From Bacillus sp. AZ43 (lineage in GTDB: Bacteria > Actinomycetota > Actinomycetes > Mycobacteriales > Geodermatophilaceae), in the NCBI GenBank assembly GCA_004570425.1, contig SPQJ01000001.1:1-64000 (forward strand): a stretch of DNA of 64,000 nt. The letters run 5' to 3'. Shown here piece after piece: positions 15,049 to 23,191 of the stretch. The notes under the pieces were generated by a model. The model saw only the letters and a program-made list of their open reading frames with translations, ran no database searches and had not been told where the DNA came from. Every line of letters begins with the position of its first letter. Positions within the stretch are counted from its first letter, which is position 1. Made by a program: the position numbers and the translations under genes.

Positions 15049-15813
15049 TCAGACGGAGACGCCGCGCTCGGCGAGCCAGGTGACCGGGTTGACCCGCTCG
15101 CCGTCCTCGCCGCCCTTGTGCACCTCGAAGTGCAGGTGCGGGCCGGTGGACTGGCCCCGGTTGCCCAGCAGGGCGATCGTGTCGCCGGCGTCGACGTACT
15201 GCCCCGGCTCGACGAGGATCTCGTCCATGTGGCCGTAGACGGTGACGTCGCCGTTCTCGTGGAGGATGTAGACGGCCAGGCCGAACCCGCTGGCGGCGCC
15301 GGCCCGCAGGACGACGCCGTCGCCGGCCGCGTACTCGGGCGTGCGCATCGGCGCGGCCAGGTCGATGCCGTAGTGGAAGGTGCCCCAGCGGCTGCCGTAG
15401 CCGCTGGTGAGCCGGGCGCCGTTCACCGGGAGCACGAACTTCGGGCGGGCGGCCTCGCGGGCGGCGGCCTCGGCCTCGGCGCGGGCGGCACGCGAGGCGG
15501 CCACCTCCTGCAGGCGGGCCTGGGCCTCGGCGACGGTGACCGACGCCTGCGGCTTGACCTCCAGGCCCTCCTCCTGGCCCAGCAGCGCCTGCTGGGCCTC
15601 GAGGACCGAGGTCGCCTCGGCCGACGCCGCCGGAGCCCCGTGCACGCCGAGCACGGCGGCGCCGACACCGCCGGCGAGGGCCGCGGCGAGCAGCAGGGCG
15701 GGGCGACGGCGCACCGTCGGGACGGGGCGGCGGCCGACCGCCGCGTGCCGACCGGTCGGGGTCACCGAGGTCAGGAGATCGGTGGCGGCCTCCTGGCCGG
15801 AACCTGCGCGCAT
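15049..15813 (-). CDS. M23-family (LytM-type) cell-wall metallopeptidase
   Basis: A 254-residue exported protein. A cytoplasmic Arg-rich start is followed by one hydrophobic segment (about 38-62, ending PAASA), an alanine-rich coiled-coil-like stretch (68-123) and an M23 domain from about 127 to the end. Zinc ligands are His147 and Asp151 (HYGIDLAAP) and His228 (HLHFEV), with His195 in VYGHMDE and His226 completing the active site. All are present, so it should cleave peptidoglycan cross-bridges. The upstream leader contains nested dyads, typical of regulated wall hydrolases. Confidence 0.9.
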   Translation of the reverse strand: MRAGSGQEAATDLLTSVTPTGRHAAVGRRPVPTVRRRPALLLAAALAGGVGAAVLGVHGAPAASAEATSVLEAQQALLGQEEGLEVKPQASVTVAEAQARLQEVAASRAARAEAEAAAREAARPKFVLPVNGARLTSGYGSRWGTFHYGIDLAAPMRTPEYAAGDGVVLRAGAASGFGLAVYILHENGDVTVYGHMDEILVEPGQYVDAGDTIALLGNRGQSTGPHLHFEVHKGGEDGERVNPVTWLAERGVSV

Positions 15814-16280
15814 GCACCTGCCCGTTCGTCCGTGCGGGGAGAGCCGGAGGGGAAGTTCGGCTCTCCGTCATACAAACACTCCGTGACTCTCTCGTGACCT
15901 GGCGTACGGCGCGTCGTCCGGGACACGCCGTGCGAGCTGCCTCACACGTCCCGCTGGTCACAGCCGTTACTGACACGGATGTCATTCGTGACCAGCGCGG
16001 ACGGGTCGCCGCCCCGCCCTCCCCGGCGTGTGGACCGGCCACTCCGTACACCCGAGCGGGTGGTCGCGGGGTTTGGCCGGCGCCGAGGTCGGGCAGGCTC
16101 GTCCTCCGGCGTGAAACCGCTCGCGCCGCTCCCGCGTCTAACGATTTGGGCGTCCGGTGAGCGGATCGACGCTCGAGCCATTGCGCGGGACCCCGCTGCA
16201 CCCGTGTACTGCTGATCACCGTCGGCCCGGAACTGGGACGGCTGCGATGAGCCGTGCTCACGAACTGACGAGACGGAGGG
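15814..16280. promoter_or_regulatory. Divergent 467-bp control region with nested dyads
   Basis: No gene seen. Going up from the M23 start there is an 8-bp-arm hairpin (15839-15865, GAGAGCCG/CGGCTCTC) in the leader. At 15953-15996 is a nested dyad: outer arms GCTGGTCAC/GTGACCAGC and inner TGACA-CGGA-TGTCA. The second looks like an operator or structured RNA. I looked for the c-di-AMP ydaO riboswitch that precedes many actinobacterial wall hydrolases but could not recognise its conserved core. Confidence 0.45.
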
Positions 16281-17897
16281 ATGTTGACCCGAGCAGAGAC
16301 CTTCCCCCTCCCCCTGAGCCCGGGCCCGCTCACGGCGGAGGTCTCCCCTGGGACCAGTGCGAGCGCGACCGTCCTGGCCGACCTGCCCAACGTGGTGGCG
16401 TCGGCGACCGGGATCCGGCCGCTCACCCAGGAGACGCTCGGACAGCACGACGAGCAGCTGATCGTGCCGACCTACGACCGGTCGGCCCTCACCCCGGCCG
16501 TCGTGCACTTCAGCGTCGGCGGCTTCCACCGCGCGCACCAGCTCCTGTACTTCGACGAGATCGCCGAGCGCCGGATCAGCGACGGCTGGGGCGTCGTCGG
16601 CGTGGGGCTGCACAGCCGGCACATGAAGGACGCGCTGGCGCCGCAGGACCACCTCTACACGGTGGTCGAGCGCAGCCCGGACGGTGAGCGGGCCCGCGTC
16701 GTCGGCGTGATGGTCGACTACCACTACGCGCCCGACGACCCGGCGGCGGTGCTCGACCTGCTCACCGACGAGCGCACGCGGATGGTCTCCCTGACCATCA
16801 CCGGCAACGGCTACCGGCTGTGCCCGGCCAGCGGCCTCTTCGACGCCGACGACGCCGACATCCGGCACGACCTCGGCCAGCCGGGCCGCCCCCGCACCGT
16901 CTTCGGCTTCCTGGTGGAGGCGCTCGACCGGCGTCGCCGCGCCGGCCTGCCGCCGTTCACCGTCGTCTCCTGCGACAACATGCACCGCAACGGGGACGCC
17001 GCGCGGGCGGCCGTGGTCGGGTTCGCGCGGCTGCGCGACGAGGTGCTCGCCCGGTGGATCGCCGACCGCGTCGCGTTCCCGAGCAGCATGGTCGACCGCA
17101 TCACGCCGCACACGACCGCGGAGCAGCGCGAGGCCGTCGCCCAGCGCTACGGCGTGGACGACAACTGGCCGGTCATCACCGAGCCGTTCTCGCAGTGGGT
17201 CATCGAGGACGACTTCTGCAACGGCCGCCCGCCGCTGGACATCGTCGGCGTGCGCTTCGTGCCCGACGTCGCCCGCTACGAGCTCATGAAGACCCGGCTG
17301 CTCAACGCCAGCCACTGCGCCCTGGGCTACCTCGGATCGCTCGCCGGCCACACCAGCATCGACCGGGTGATGGCCGACCCGCTGTTCGCCGAGTACGTCG
17401 AGCAGCTCATGGACGCCGAGGTCACGCCGTTGCTGCCGCCCCCGGACGGCATCGACCTCGCCGAGTACAAGCGGACGCTGCTCAAGCGGTTCGCCAACCC
17501 GGCGATCGCCGACCAGCTCTACCGGCTGTGCCGGCGCGGGTCGACGAAGATGCCGCACCACCTGCTGCCCTCGCTGCGGGAGGCGCTCGCCACCGGGCGG
17601 CCGCACGCCCTGCTCACCCTGGCCGTCGCCGGCTGGTTCCGGTACCTGCACGGCGTCGACGACGAGGGCCGGCCGTTCGTGGTCGACGACCCCCGGGCCG
17701 ACGAGCTGCAGGCGCTCGCGCGCGCCGGGGGGCCGGACCCGCGGCCGCTGCTCGGCGTCCGGTCCGTCTTCGGCGATCTGGGCGACGACCCCGCCTTCGT
17801 CGCCGAGCTCTCCGCCGCGCTGGAGATGCTGGAACGCGACGGCGTCCGGGTCGCCGTGGCCCGATCGCTGGCCCCGTCCGACCGGTTCCGCCCGTGA
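16281..17897 (+). CDS. Mannitol dehydrogenase-family polyol oxidoreductase
   Basis: A 538-residue long-chain polyol dehydrogenase. The N-terminal NAD domain shows FSVGGFHRAH (77-86) and TVVSCDN (227-233). The catalytic signature YELMKTRLLNASH gives Lys337, Asn342 and His345, the conserved Lys-Asn-His set. It should interconvert mannitol (or a similar polyol, possibly phosphorylated) and the ketose. GGAGGG sits only one base before this ATG, so the overlapping TTG at 16284 may be the real start. The next gene is an HAD phosphatase, and two nucleotide/polyol-phosphate transferases follow, which argues for biosynthesis of a polyol unit over sugar catabolism. Confidence 0.85.
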   Translation: MLTRAETFPLPLSPGPLTAEVSPGTSASATVLADLPNVVASATGIRPLTQETLGQHDEQLIVPTYDRSALTPAVVHFSVGGFHRAHQLLYFDEIAERRISDGWGVVGVGLHSRHMKDALAPQDHLYTVVERSPDGERARVVGVMVDYHYAPDDPAAVLDLLTDERTRMVSLTITGNGYRLCPASGLFDADDADIRHDLGQPGRPRTVFGFLVEALDRRRRAGLPPFTVVSCDNMHRNGDAARAAVVGFARLRDEVLARWIADRVAFPSSMVDRITPHTTAEQREAVAQRYGVDDNWPVITEPFSQWVIEDDFCNGRPPLDIVGVRFVPDVARYELMKTRLLNASHCALGYLGSLAGHTSIDRVMADPLFAEYVEQLMDAEVTPLLPPPDGIDLAEYKRTLLKRFANPAIADQLYRLCRRGSTKMPHHLLPSLREALATGRPHALLTLAVAGWFRYLHGVDDEGRPFVVDDPRADELQALARAGGPDPRPLLGVRSVFGDLGDDPAFVAELSAALEMLERDGVRVAVARSLAPSDRFRP

Positions 17898-17929
17898 CCA
17901 CCCACCACCACACGAGGGAGACCCCCCGC

Positions 17930-18706
17930 ATGCCGCCCGTCCAGACGCCGCTGCTCGAGCAGGTCGAGTACCTGCTGTGCGACGCCGACGGCAACCTGTT
18001 CCCCTCCGAGGAGCCGGCCTTCGACGCCTCGGTCGAGGTGACCAACGCCTTCCTGGCCTCGATCGGCAGCGACCGGCGGTTCACCGCGCCCGAGCTGCGG
18101 CTGGCCGCGACCGGCCTGAACTTCCGCTCGACCGCGCAGCGGCTGGCCGCCGAGGCCGGCGTCCTCGACGTGGACGTCGAGCCGTGGGTCCAGGAGGAGA
18201 AGCGGGCGGTCACCGCCCACCTGGCCGCCACCCTGCGCCCGCACCCGGAGACCTCGGCCGCGCTGACCGCGCTCGCCCGGCATCTGCCGCTGGCCGCGGT
18301 CAGCTCGAGCGCCCTGGCGCGGCTGGCCGGCTGCTTCACCGCCGCCGATCTCGACGAGCTCATCCCGCCGGAACGCCGGTTCAGCGCGGAGGACTCGCTG
18401 CCCACGCCCACGAGCAAGCCCGATCCGGCCGTCTACCTGCACGCCTGCCGGCAGCTGGGGATCGCCCCGGAGGCCGGCCTGGCCGTCGAGGACTCGCTGC
18501 CCGGCGCGCAGTCGGCCGTCGCCGCAGGCTGCCCCACGATCGGCAACCTGCTGTTCGTCGCGCCGGAGGAGCGCGCGGAGCGCGCGGCCCTGCTCGAGTC
18601 GGCCGGCGTGCTCGCCGTCGTCTCCTCCTGGCAGGAGATCGCCGACCTGCTGCTGCCCGTCCTCGAGCGTCGCGACGCCGTCCTCCCGAGCGGGGCCGGC
18701 CGATGA
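17930..18706 (+). CDS. HAD-superfamily phosphatase
   Basis: A 258-residue HAD hydrolase of the beta-phosphoglucomutase/sugar-phosphatase type. Nucleophile motif LLCDADGNLF (Asp18, Asp20) with a helical cap, then VSSSALARL (motif II), KPDPAVYL (motif III Lys) and AVEDSLPGA (motif IV). GAGGGAG lies ten bases before the ATG. It sits between the polyol dehydrogenase and the CDP-glycerol-type transferase and overlaps the latter by four bases. In other bacteria an HAD domain is fused to mannitol-1-phosphate dehydrogenase to release mannitol; here the two activities may be split. Substrate unproven. Confidence 0.82.
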   Translation: MPPVQTPLLEQVEYLLCDADGNLFPSEEPAFDASVEVTNAFLASIGSDRRFTAPELRLAATGLNFRSTAQRLAAEAGVLDVDVEPWVQEEKRAVTAHLAATLRPHPETSAALTALARHLPLAAVSSSALARLAGCFTAADLDELIPPERRFSAEDSLPTPTSKPDPAVYLHACRQLGIAPEAGLAVEDSLPGAQSAVAAGCPTIGNLLFVAPEERAERAALLESAGVLAVVSSWQEIADLLLPVLERRDAVLPSGAGR

Positions 18707-19827
18707 ACATCGTCTACAGCGCCTTCCGGGGGCACTTCTCCGACAGCCCCCGCGCCATCTACGAGGCCCTGCTGGAGCGCGGCATCGACGCGACCCACAC
18801 CTGGCTGGCCGCGCCGCACCTGGCCGGCACGTTCCCGGCCGACGTCGACACCGTGGAGTTCGGCAGCCCCGAGTGCATCGCCGCCCTGGAGGGCGCCGAC
18901 CTCGTCGTCTCCAACGACCACATCCCCCTGGACTGGGAGAAGCGGCCGGGGACGACGTACCTGCAGACCTGGCACGGCACGATGCTCAAGCGCATCCACA
19001 ACGACGTGCTGTGGGCGCCCGAGGGCCGGCTGGCCTACCTCGAGCAGGACATCGCCCGCTGGGACCTGCTGCTCTCGCCGAACGCCGCCAGCACCGACCG
19101 GCTGCGCAAGGCGTTCGGGTTCACCGGCCCGATCCACGAGACCGGCCTCCCCCGCAACGACCTGCTCAGCTCACCGGAGCGCGACCGGGTCCGGGCGGCC
19201 GTCCGGGCCGACCTCGGCATCGCCGACGACCAGAAGGCGGTCCTCTACACGCCGACCTGGCGCGACGACCTGGTGTTCAACAAGACCGGCCCCCAGGACT
19301 TCGAGTTCGCCATCGACCTCGACGACTTCGCGAAGCGGCTGGGCGACGACCACGTGCTGCTGCTCCGGCTGCACAACATGGTCATGGACCGGCTGGAGAT
19401 CACCGACGGCTCCGCCGTCCGCGACGTCTGCAGCCACCCCGACATCCGCGACCTCTACCTCGCGGCCGACCTCATGGTCACCGACTACTCGTCGACCATG
19501 TTCGACTTCGCGATCACCGGGAAGCCGCAGCTGTTCTACACCTACGACCTGGAGTACTTCCGGGACGAGCTGCGCGGCTTCTACTTCGACCTGGCCGAGG
19601 CGGCGCCCACTCCCCTGCTGCGCACCAGCGAGGAGCTCGTGTCCGCGATCGCCGACATCGACCGGATCGCCGCGGAGAACGCCGACCGGTACGCCCGGTT
19701 CCGGGAGACCTTCACCCACCTGGAGGACGGCTCGGCCACCGAGCGCGTCCTGCACCTGCTGTTCCCGACCGGCGCACCCCGCGACCGGCAGACGACCGAG
19801 GGAGATGAGAACCGTGCGGACCTCTGA
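18703..19827 (+). CDS. CDP-glycerol glycerophosphotransferase-family polymerase
   Basis: A 374-residue protein of the TagB/TagF family, which transfers polyol-phosphate from a CDP-activated donor to a growing wall or capsule polymer. Signatures seen are LQTWHGTMLKRIH (His91-Gly-Thr), GLPRNDLL, LYTPTWRDD and VTDYSSTMFDF. The length corresponds to the catalytic core without an extra glycosyltransferase domain. ATG overlaps the HAD stop (ATGA) and the end overlaps the cytidylyltransferase gene by 23 bases, so the cluster is translationally coupled. The donor may be CDP-glycerol or a CDP-hexitol; the polyol dehydrogenase upstream favours the second, as inference. Confidence 0.88.
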   Translation: MNIVYSAFRGHFSDSPRAIYEALLERGIDATHTWLAAPHLAGTFPADVDTVEFGSPECIAALEGADLVVSNDHIPLDWEKRPGTTYLQTWHGTMLKRIHNDVLWAPEGRLAYLEQDIARWDLLLSPNAASTDRLRKAFGFTGPIHETGLPRNDLLSSPERDRVRAAVRADLGIADDQKAVLYTPTWRDDLVFNKTGPQDFEFAIDLDDFAKRLGDDHVLLLRLHNMVMDRLEITDGSAVRDVCSHPDIRDLYLAADLMVTDYSSTMFDFAITGKPQLFYTYDLEYFRDELRGFYFDLAEAAPTPLLRTSEELVSAIADIDRIAAENADRYARFRETFTHLEDGSATERVLHLLFPTGAPRDRQTTEGDENRADL

Positions 19828-20641
19828 CCGCGTTCTGAGCAATGTCCTGCGTGGCCGATCCCCCTCACGGACGGCGCGCCTGCAGACCGTGGCTCCCCCG
19901 CTCCAGGTGATCATCCTGGCGGCCGGCATGGGGACCCGGCTGGGCCGCGACCATCCCAAGTGCCTGACCCCGCTGACCGACGGCCGCACGATCCTGCAGC
20001 GCCAGCTCGACGGCCTGCGGGCCGTCCTGGGCCCGGACGTACCGATCACCGCGGTGGTCGGCTACCGGTGCGAGATGATCATGCAGGCGGTGCCGGACCT
20101 GACGTTCGCGTACAACCCCGACTTCGCCACGACCAACACGTCGAAGAGCCTGCTGCGCGGCCTCGCCAACTCGCGTGACGGCGGCGTCCTCTGGCTCAAC
20201 GGCGACGTGGTCTTCGACCCGGCCGTGCTGGAGCTGGCCCTGCCCTGCCTGCGCTCCGAGCAGAGCTTCGTCTGCGTCGACACCAACACGGTGGCCGACG
20301 AGGAGGTCAAGTACACCCTCGACGGCGACGGGTACGTCCGCGAGCTGTCGAAGACCGTGGTCGGCGGCCTGGGCGAGGCGGTGGGCATCAACTTCGTGTC
20401 GGCCGCGGACAAGCACGCCCTGATCGACCACCTCGACGCCTGCGACCTGCAGGACTACTTCGAGCGCGGCATGGAGACCGCCATCGAGGAGCGCGGGCTG
20501 CGCTTCCGGCCGGTCGACATCTCCCAGTTCAACGCGGTGGAGGTCGACTTCGAGACCGACCTGCAGCGCGCGAACACGCTCCTGCCCGGCACCCTCAACC
20601 ACGTCGTCGACGACGTGGCGGCGGTGGCCGAGGTCGGCTGA
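19805..20641 (+). CDS. Sugar/polyol-phosphate nucleotidyltransferase
   Basis: A 278-residue nucleotidyltransferase. After an Arg-rich start the fold begins VIILAAGMGTRL (35-46) with Lys52 (HPKCLTP), and the metal-binding Asp is in WLNGDVVFDP. The closest family look is the LicC/phosphocholine cytidylyltransferase type, which makes CDP-activated small alcohols. As fourth gene of the polyol cluster it is the natural enzyme for the CDP donor used by the preceding polymerase. The GAGGG ribosome site lies inside the previous gene. The nucleotide and acceptor are not proved by sequence. Confidence 0.8.
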   Translation: MRTVRTSDRVLSNVLRGRSPSRTARLQTVAPPLQVIILAAGMGTRLGRDHPKCLTPLTDGRTILQRQLDGLRAVLGPDVPITAVVGYRCEMIMQAVPDLTFAYNPDFATTNTSKSLLRGLANSRDGGVLWLNGDVVFDPAVLELALPCLRSEQSFVCVDTNTVADEEVKYTLDGDGYVRELSKTVVGGLGEAVGINFVSAADKHALIDHLDACDLQDYFERGMETAIEERGLRFRPVDISQFNAVEVDFETDLQRANTLLPGTLNHVVDDVAAVAEVG

Positions 20642-20662
20642 CCGTCGCGCGTCCGGTCCCGG

Positions 20663-21718
20663 TCAGCCGACCGGGACCGGACGCCCCGGGCCCGCGGCCG
20701 CGGGCTCCCGGAAGCGCCGCACCGCGGCGATCCCCCCGCCGACGAACCCCAGCCCGAGCGCCAGCAGCAGGGCGACCGCCACCCGGGCGAGGGGCTGCGG
20801 GCCGCTCGACAGCACGTTCGCCGTCCAGAGGACGTCGACGTCGGGCAGGCCCTGCACCAGCAGCAGCCAGCCGAGGACGACGGCCAGCAGGCCGGTCATC
20901 GCGCCACGACCCCGCCGGGACGCCCGGAAGCCGAGGGCGGCCACCAGCGCCGCGGTGAGCGCGGGCAGCATCGCCGAGATCACCGCCCCGGCGTGCGAGG
21001 AGATGCTCACCGGCGGCTCCGGCGTCGCCCCGGCGTGCCACAGCGCCGCGGCGGCCCCCACCAGCAGCAGCGCGCCGAGCGGGCGCGGGCCCCGGGCCAG
21101 CAGCCCGGCCGCGAGGGCCAGCAGCACCACCGCCGCGTAGAGCGGCCACACCAGCCACGGGGCCGGCGGCGGGCTCCAGGTGAGCTCACCGGCGACCTCG
21201 ACGGGCGTGCCGCCGTGCTGCAGCGGCACGACCCACTCGAACACCGTGTGCGCGCGGTCGGGCTCGGCGGCGACGGCGGGGGGCAGCTGCTCCGCGCTCA
21301 TCCAGTGCGTGCGGTGGTCGTGCCACACGTAGGAGGGCTCGGTGGACACCTGCACCCAGTCCGGCTCCGCCCCGCGCTCGGCGTGGTCGGGCAGGTCGAC
21401 CCGGCCGTACCGGTCGAGGTTGATGTACGTGGCGGCGCTGTTGGCGTTCCGCCAGACCCCGTCGGGACCGATGCGCAGGTACGGCTCGCCGTCGTACCCG
21501 GGGACGGCGACCTCGGTGCCGGTGCCGTTGACCAGCTCCAGCTCGTCGCCGAACGACAGCACCCGGACGCTCAGGCCCGGGACCTCGGGGGTCACCGACA
21601 GCACCCGGGCGTCGTAGTCGCTGCCCGCGGCGCCGCCCCCGACGTGCGCCCCGGCCGGGCCGGCGACCGCGAGCACGGCCACCAGGCCGAGCAGCACGAC
21701 CACCAGCCGCCGGATCAC
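20663..21718 (-). CDS. Exported/membrane protein of the copper operon, unknown function
   Basis: A 351-residue protein: a signal peptide (about 1-24, ending AGA), an extracytoplasmic domain (25-185) with a His-rich patch (VWHDHRTHWMSAEQLPP), then five or so membrane helices. GTG overlaps the SCO1 stop (GTGA) and it is last in the copper operon. The His/Met patch suits copper or haem-copper oxidase assembly outside the membrane. I do not recognise a named domain. Confidence 0.7.
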   Translation of the reverse strand: MIRRLVVVLLGLVAVLAVAGPAGAHVGGGAAGSDYDARVLSVTPEVPGLSVRVLSFGDELELVNGTGTEVAVPGYDGEPYLRIGPDGVWRNANSAATYINLDRYGRVDLPDHAERGAEPDWVQVSTEPSYVWHDHRTHWMSAEQLPPAVAAEPDRAHTVFEWVVPLQHGGTPVEVAGELTWSPPPAPWLVWPLYAAVVLLALAAGLLARGPRPLGALLLVGAAAALWHAGATPEPPVSISSHAGAVISAMLPALTAALVAALGFRASRRGRGAMTGLLAVVLGWLLLVQGLPDVDVLWTANVLSSGPQPLARVAVALLLALGLGFVGGGIAAVRRFREPAAAGPGRPVPVG

Positions 21719-22410
21719 ACGCCCTCCGCGACCAGGCGCAGGTCGGCGGCGATGTCCCGGGCGTTGTTCCCGTTGTCGAAGGCGACGTGCGCCTCGTCGT
21801 CGGCGCCGTACAGCAGCAGCAGCGACGAGTGCAGCCGCCCCTGGTCCTCGGCCAGCGGCACCCCGGCCGCCAGCTGCGCGCGGTCGACCTCGCCCTGGCT
21901 GCCGGTCAGCCCGACGAACCGGACCGGCAGGTCGGCGTCGAACTGCCGCAGGTACTCCCCCAGCACCTCCGGGCTGTCGGTCGCCGGGTCGGTGGTCACG
22001 AAGACCACCTGCAGGTCGGCCACCTCGTCGGCGTCCAGCCCCCGCAGCGCGACGGCGACGTCGGCCATCGTCGTCGGGCAGATGTCGGGGCAGTCGGTGT
22101 AGCCGAAGAACAGCAGTGTCGGCCGGCCCGCCGTCGCCGCCCGGAAGTCGAACGGGGCGCCCTCGGTGTCGGTGAGGGTGAACGACGGCCGCTGGTACGG
22201 GTCGGGCAGGTCGAGCCCGGCGAACCGGTCGTCCGGCCCCTCGACGACGGCCGGGCCGCCTGAGTGGTCGTGCCCGTCGGTGCCGCCCTGGGCCTGCGGC
22301 GTGGACTCCCCGCCGCAGCCGGTGAGGACCACGAGGAGCGAGAGGGCCATGACGAGCAGGGGCACGGCCGCCGGCACCGGGCGCTGGCGGCCGCCGACGG
22401 CGGAACTCAC
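21715..22410 (-). CDS. SCO1/SenC copper chaperone lipoprotein
   Basis: A 231-residue lipoprotein. A hydrophobic signal ends in the lipobox LTGC (Cys32), followed by a His-rich linker (GTDGHDHSGG) and a thioredoxin-like SCO domain. The copper ligands Cys107 and Cys111 (TDCPDICPTT) and the distal His (RLHSSLLLLYG) are all present. SCO proteins deliver copper to the CuA site of cytochrome oxidase or reduce its cysteines. GTG at 22410 overlaps the YcnI stop (GTGA), and the stop overlaps the next gene. It is regulated with the copper import genes upstream. Confidence 0.92.
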   Translation of the reverse strand: MSSAVGGRQRPVPAAVPLLVMALSLLVVLTGCGGESTPQAQGGTDGHDHSGGPAVVEGPDDRFAGLDLPDPYQRPSFTLTDTEGAPFDFRAATAGRPTLLFFGYTDCPDICPTTMADVAVALRGLDADEVADLQVVFVTTDPATDSPEVLGEYLRQFDADLPVRFVGLTGSQGEVDRAQLAAGVPLAEDQGRLHSSLLLLYGADDEAHVAFDNGNNARDIAADLRLVAEGV

Positions 22411-23156
22411 GAGGACACGGTACGTCGGTTCGCCCGCCACCCGAGGACGACGCCGCCGACCGCGGCGAGCAGCGCCAGGATGGAGAGGAACAGCGCGAGC
22501 CCGGCCGGCGAGCCGTCGGCGTCCCCGTGCCCGTGGTCGGCCTCCTCCTCCGCGGCGGCCTCGGTGGCGGCCGGCTCGTCGGTCGCCGCGGCCAGGCTCA
22601 GCACCGGGGCGGGGCGCTCGGGCTCCTCCTGGCCGTCGACCGTCGGCTCGATCCAGGCCGCCTCCCTGCCGTCGCTGTAGAGCTGGACCGCGGGGAAGGA
22701 CACCTGGCCGGCGTCGGGGAAGGGACCGCCGGAGAGCGCGAACTCCTGGAACTCACCGGGGGCGATCCCGCCGCCGTCCGCGGCCCGGAACTCGACGACG
22801 GAGACGTACTCGGTGATCTCCTGACCGTGGTTCTCGAGGGGCTCGGCCAGCTCGGCGGTGGTCAGCGCCGCCGTCCAGCCGGGCACCGGCTGGGTGCGCA
22901 GGGACGCGAGGGCCGCCTCCTCGGGGATCTGGATGCGCAGCCCGACGGTGCTGGCGGTGTCGCTCTCGTTGGGCACGCGGAAGACGAGCTTCCCGTAGCC
23001 CCCCGGGGCGGCGTCCTGGCTGGACACCGTCACGTGCGCGGCGGCGGTGCCGGCCGAGGCCGCGAGGGCGGTGACGACGGCCAGCGCGAGGACGGCGAGC
23101 CGGGCGAGGGGGCGGGGCAGGGCAACGACTCTCGACAGCACGGGACTCCTGTTCAT
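22407..23156 (-). CDS. YcnI-like DUF1775 copper-binding membrane protein
   Basis: A 249-residue protein. The signal peptide ends AAA and cleavage would leave His41 (HVTVSS) as the new N-terminus, which is the copper ligand in YcnI proteins. The DUF1775 beta-domain runs to about 175, followed by an acidic, His-containing linker (EEEADHGHGDADG) and one C-terminal helix. It lies between CopC-CopD and SCO1, the usual ycnI-ycnJ neighbourhood for copper acquisition. The ATG at 23156 is 35 bp past the CopC-CopD stop. Confidence 0.88.
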   Translation of the reverse strand: MNRSPVLSRVVALPRPLARLAVLALAVVTALAASAGTAAAHVTVSSQDAAPGGYGKLVFRVPNESDTASTVGLRIQIPEEAALASLRTQPVPGWTAALTTAELAEPLENHGQEITEYVSVVEFRAADGGGIAPGEFQEFALSGGPFPDAGQVSFPAVQLYSDGREAAWIEPTVDGQEEPERPAPVLSLAAATDEPAATEAAAEEEADHGHGDADGSPAGLALFLSILALLAAVGGVVLGWRANRRTVSS

Positions 23157-23191
23157 CGGGGGGTGGGCCCGGAGGCGGACTCGGGGAGGAG

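Noticed and set aside
15814-16280. ydaO/c-di-AMP riboswitch before the M23 gene
   Set aside because: Expected from related wall hydrolases, but the conserved core was not recognisable; only dyads were noted.
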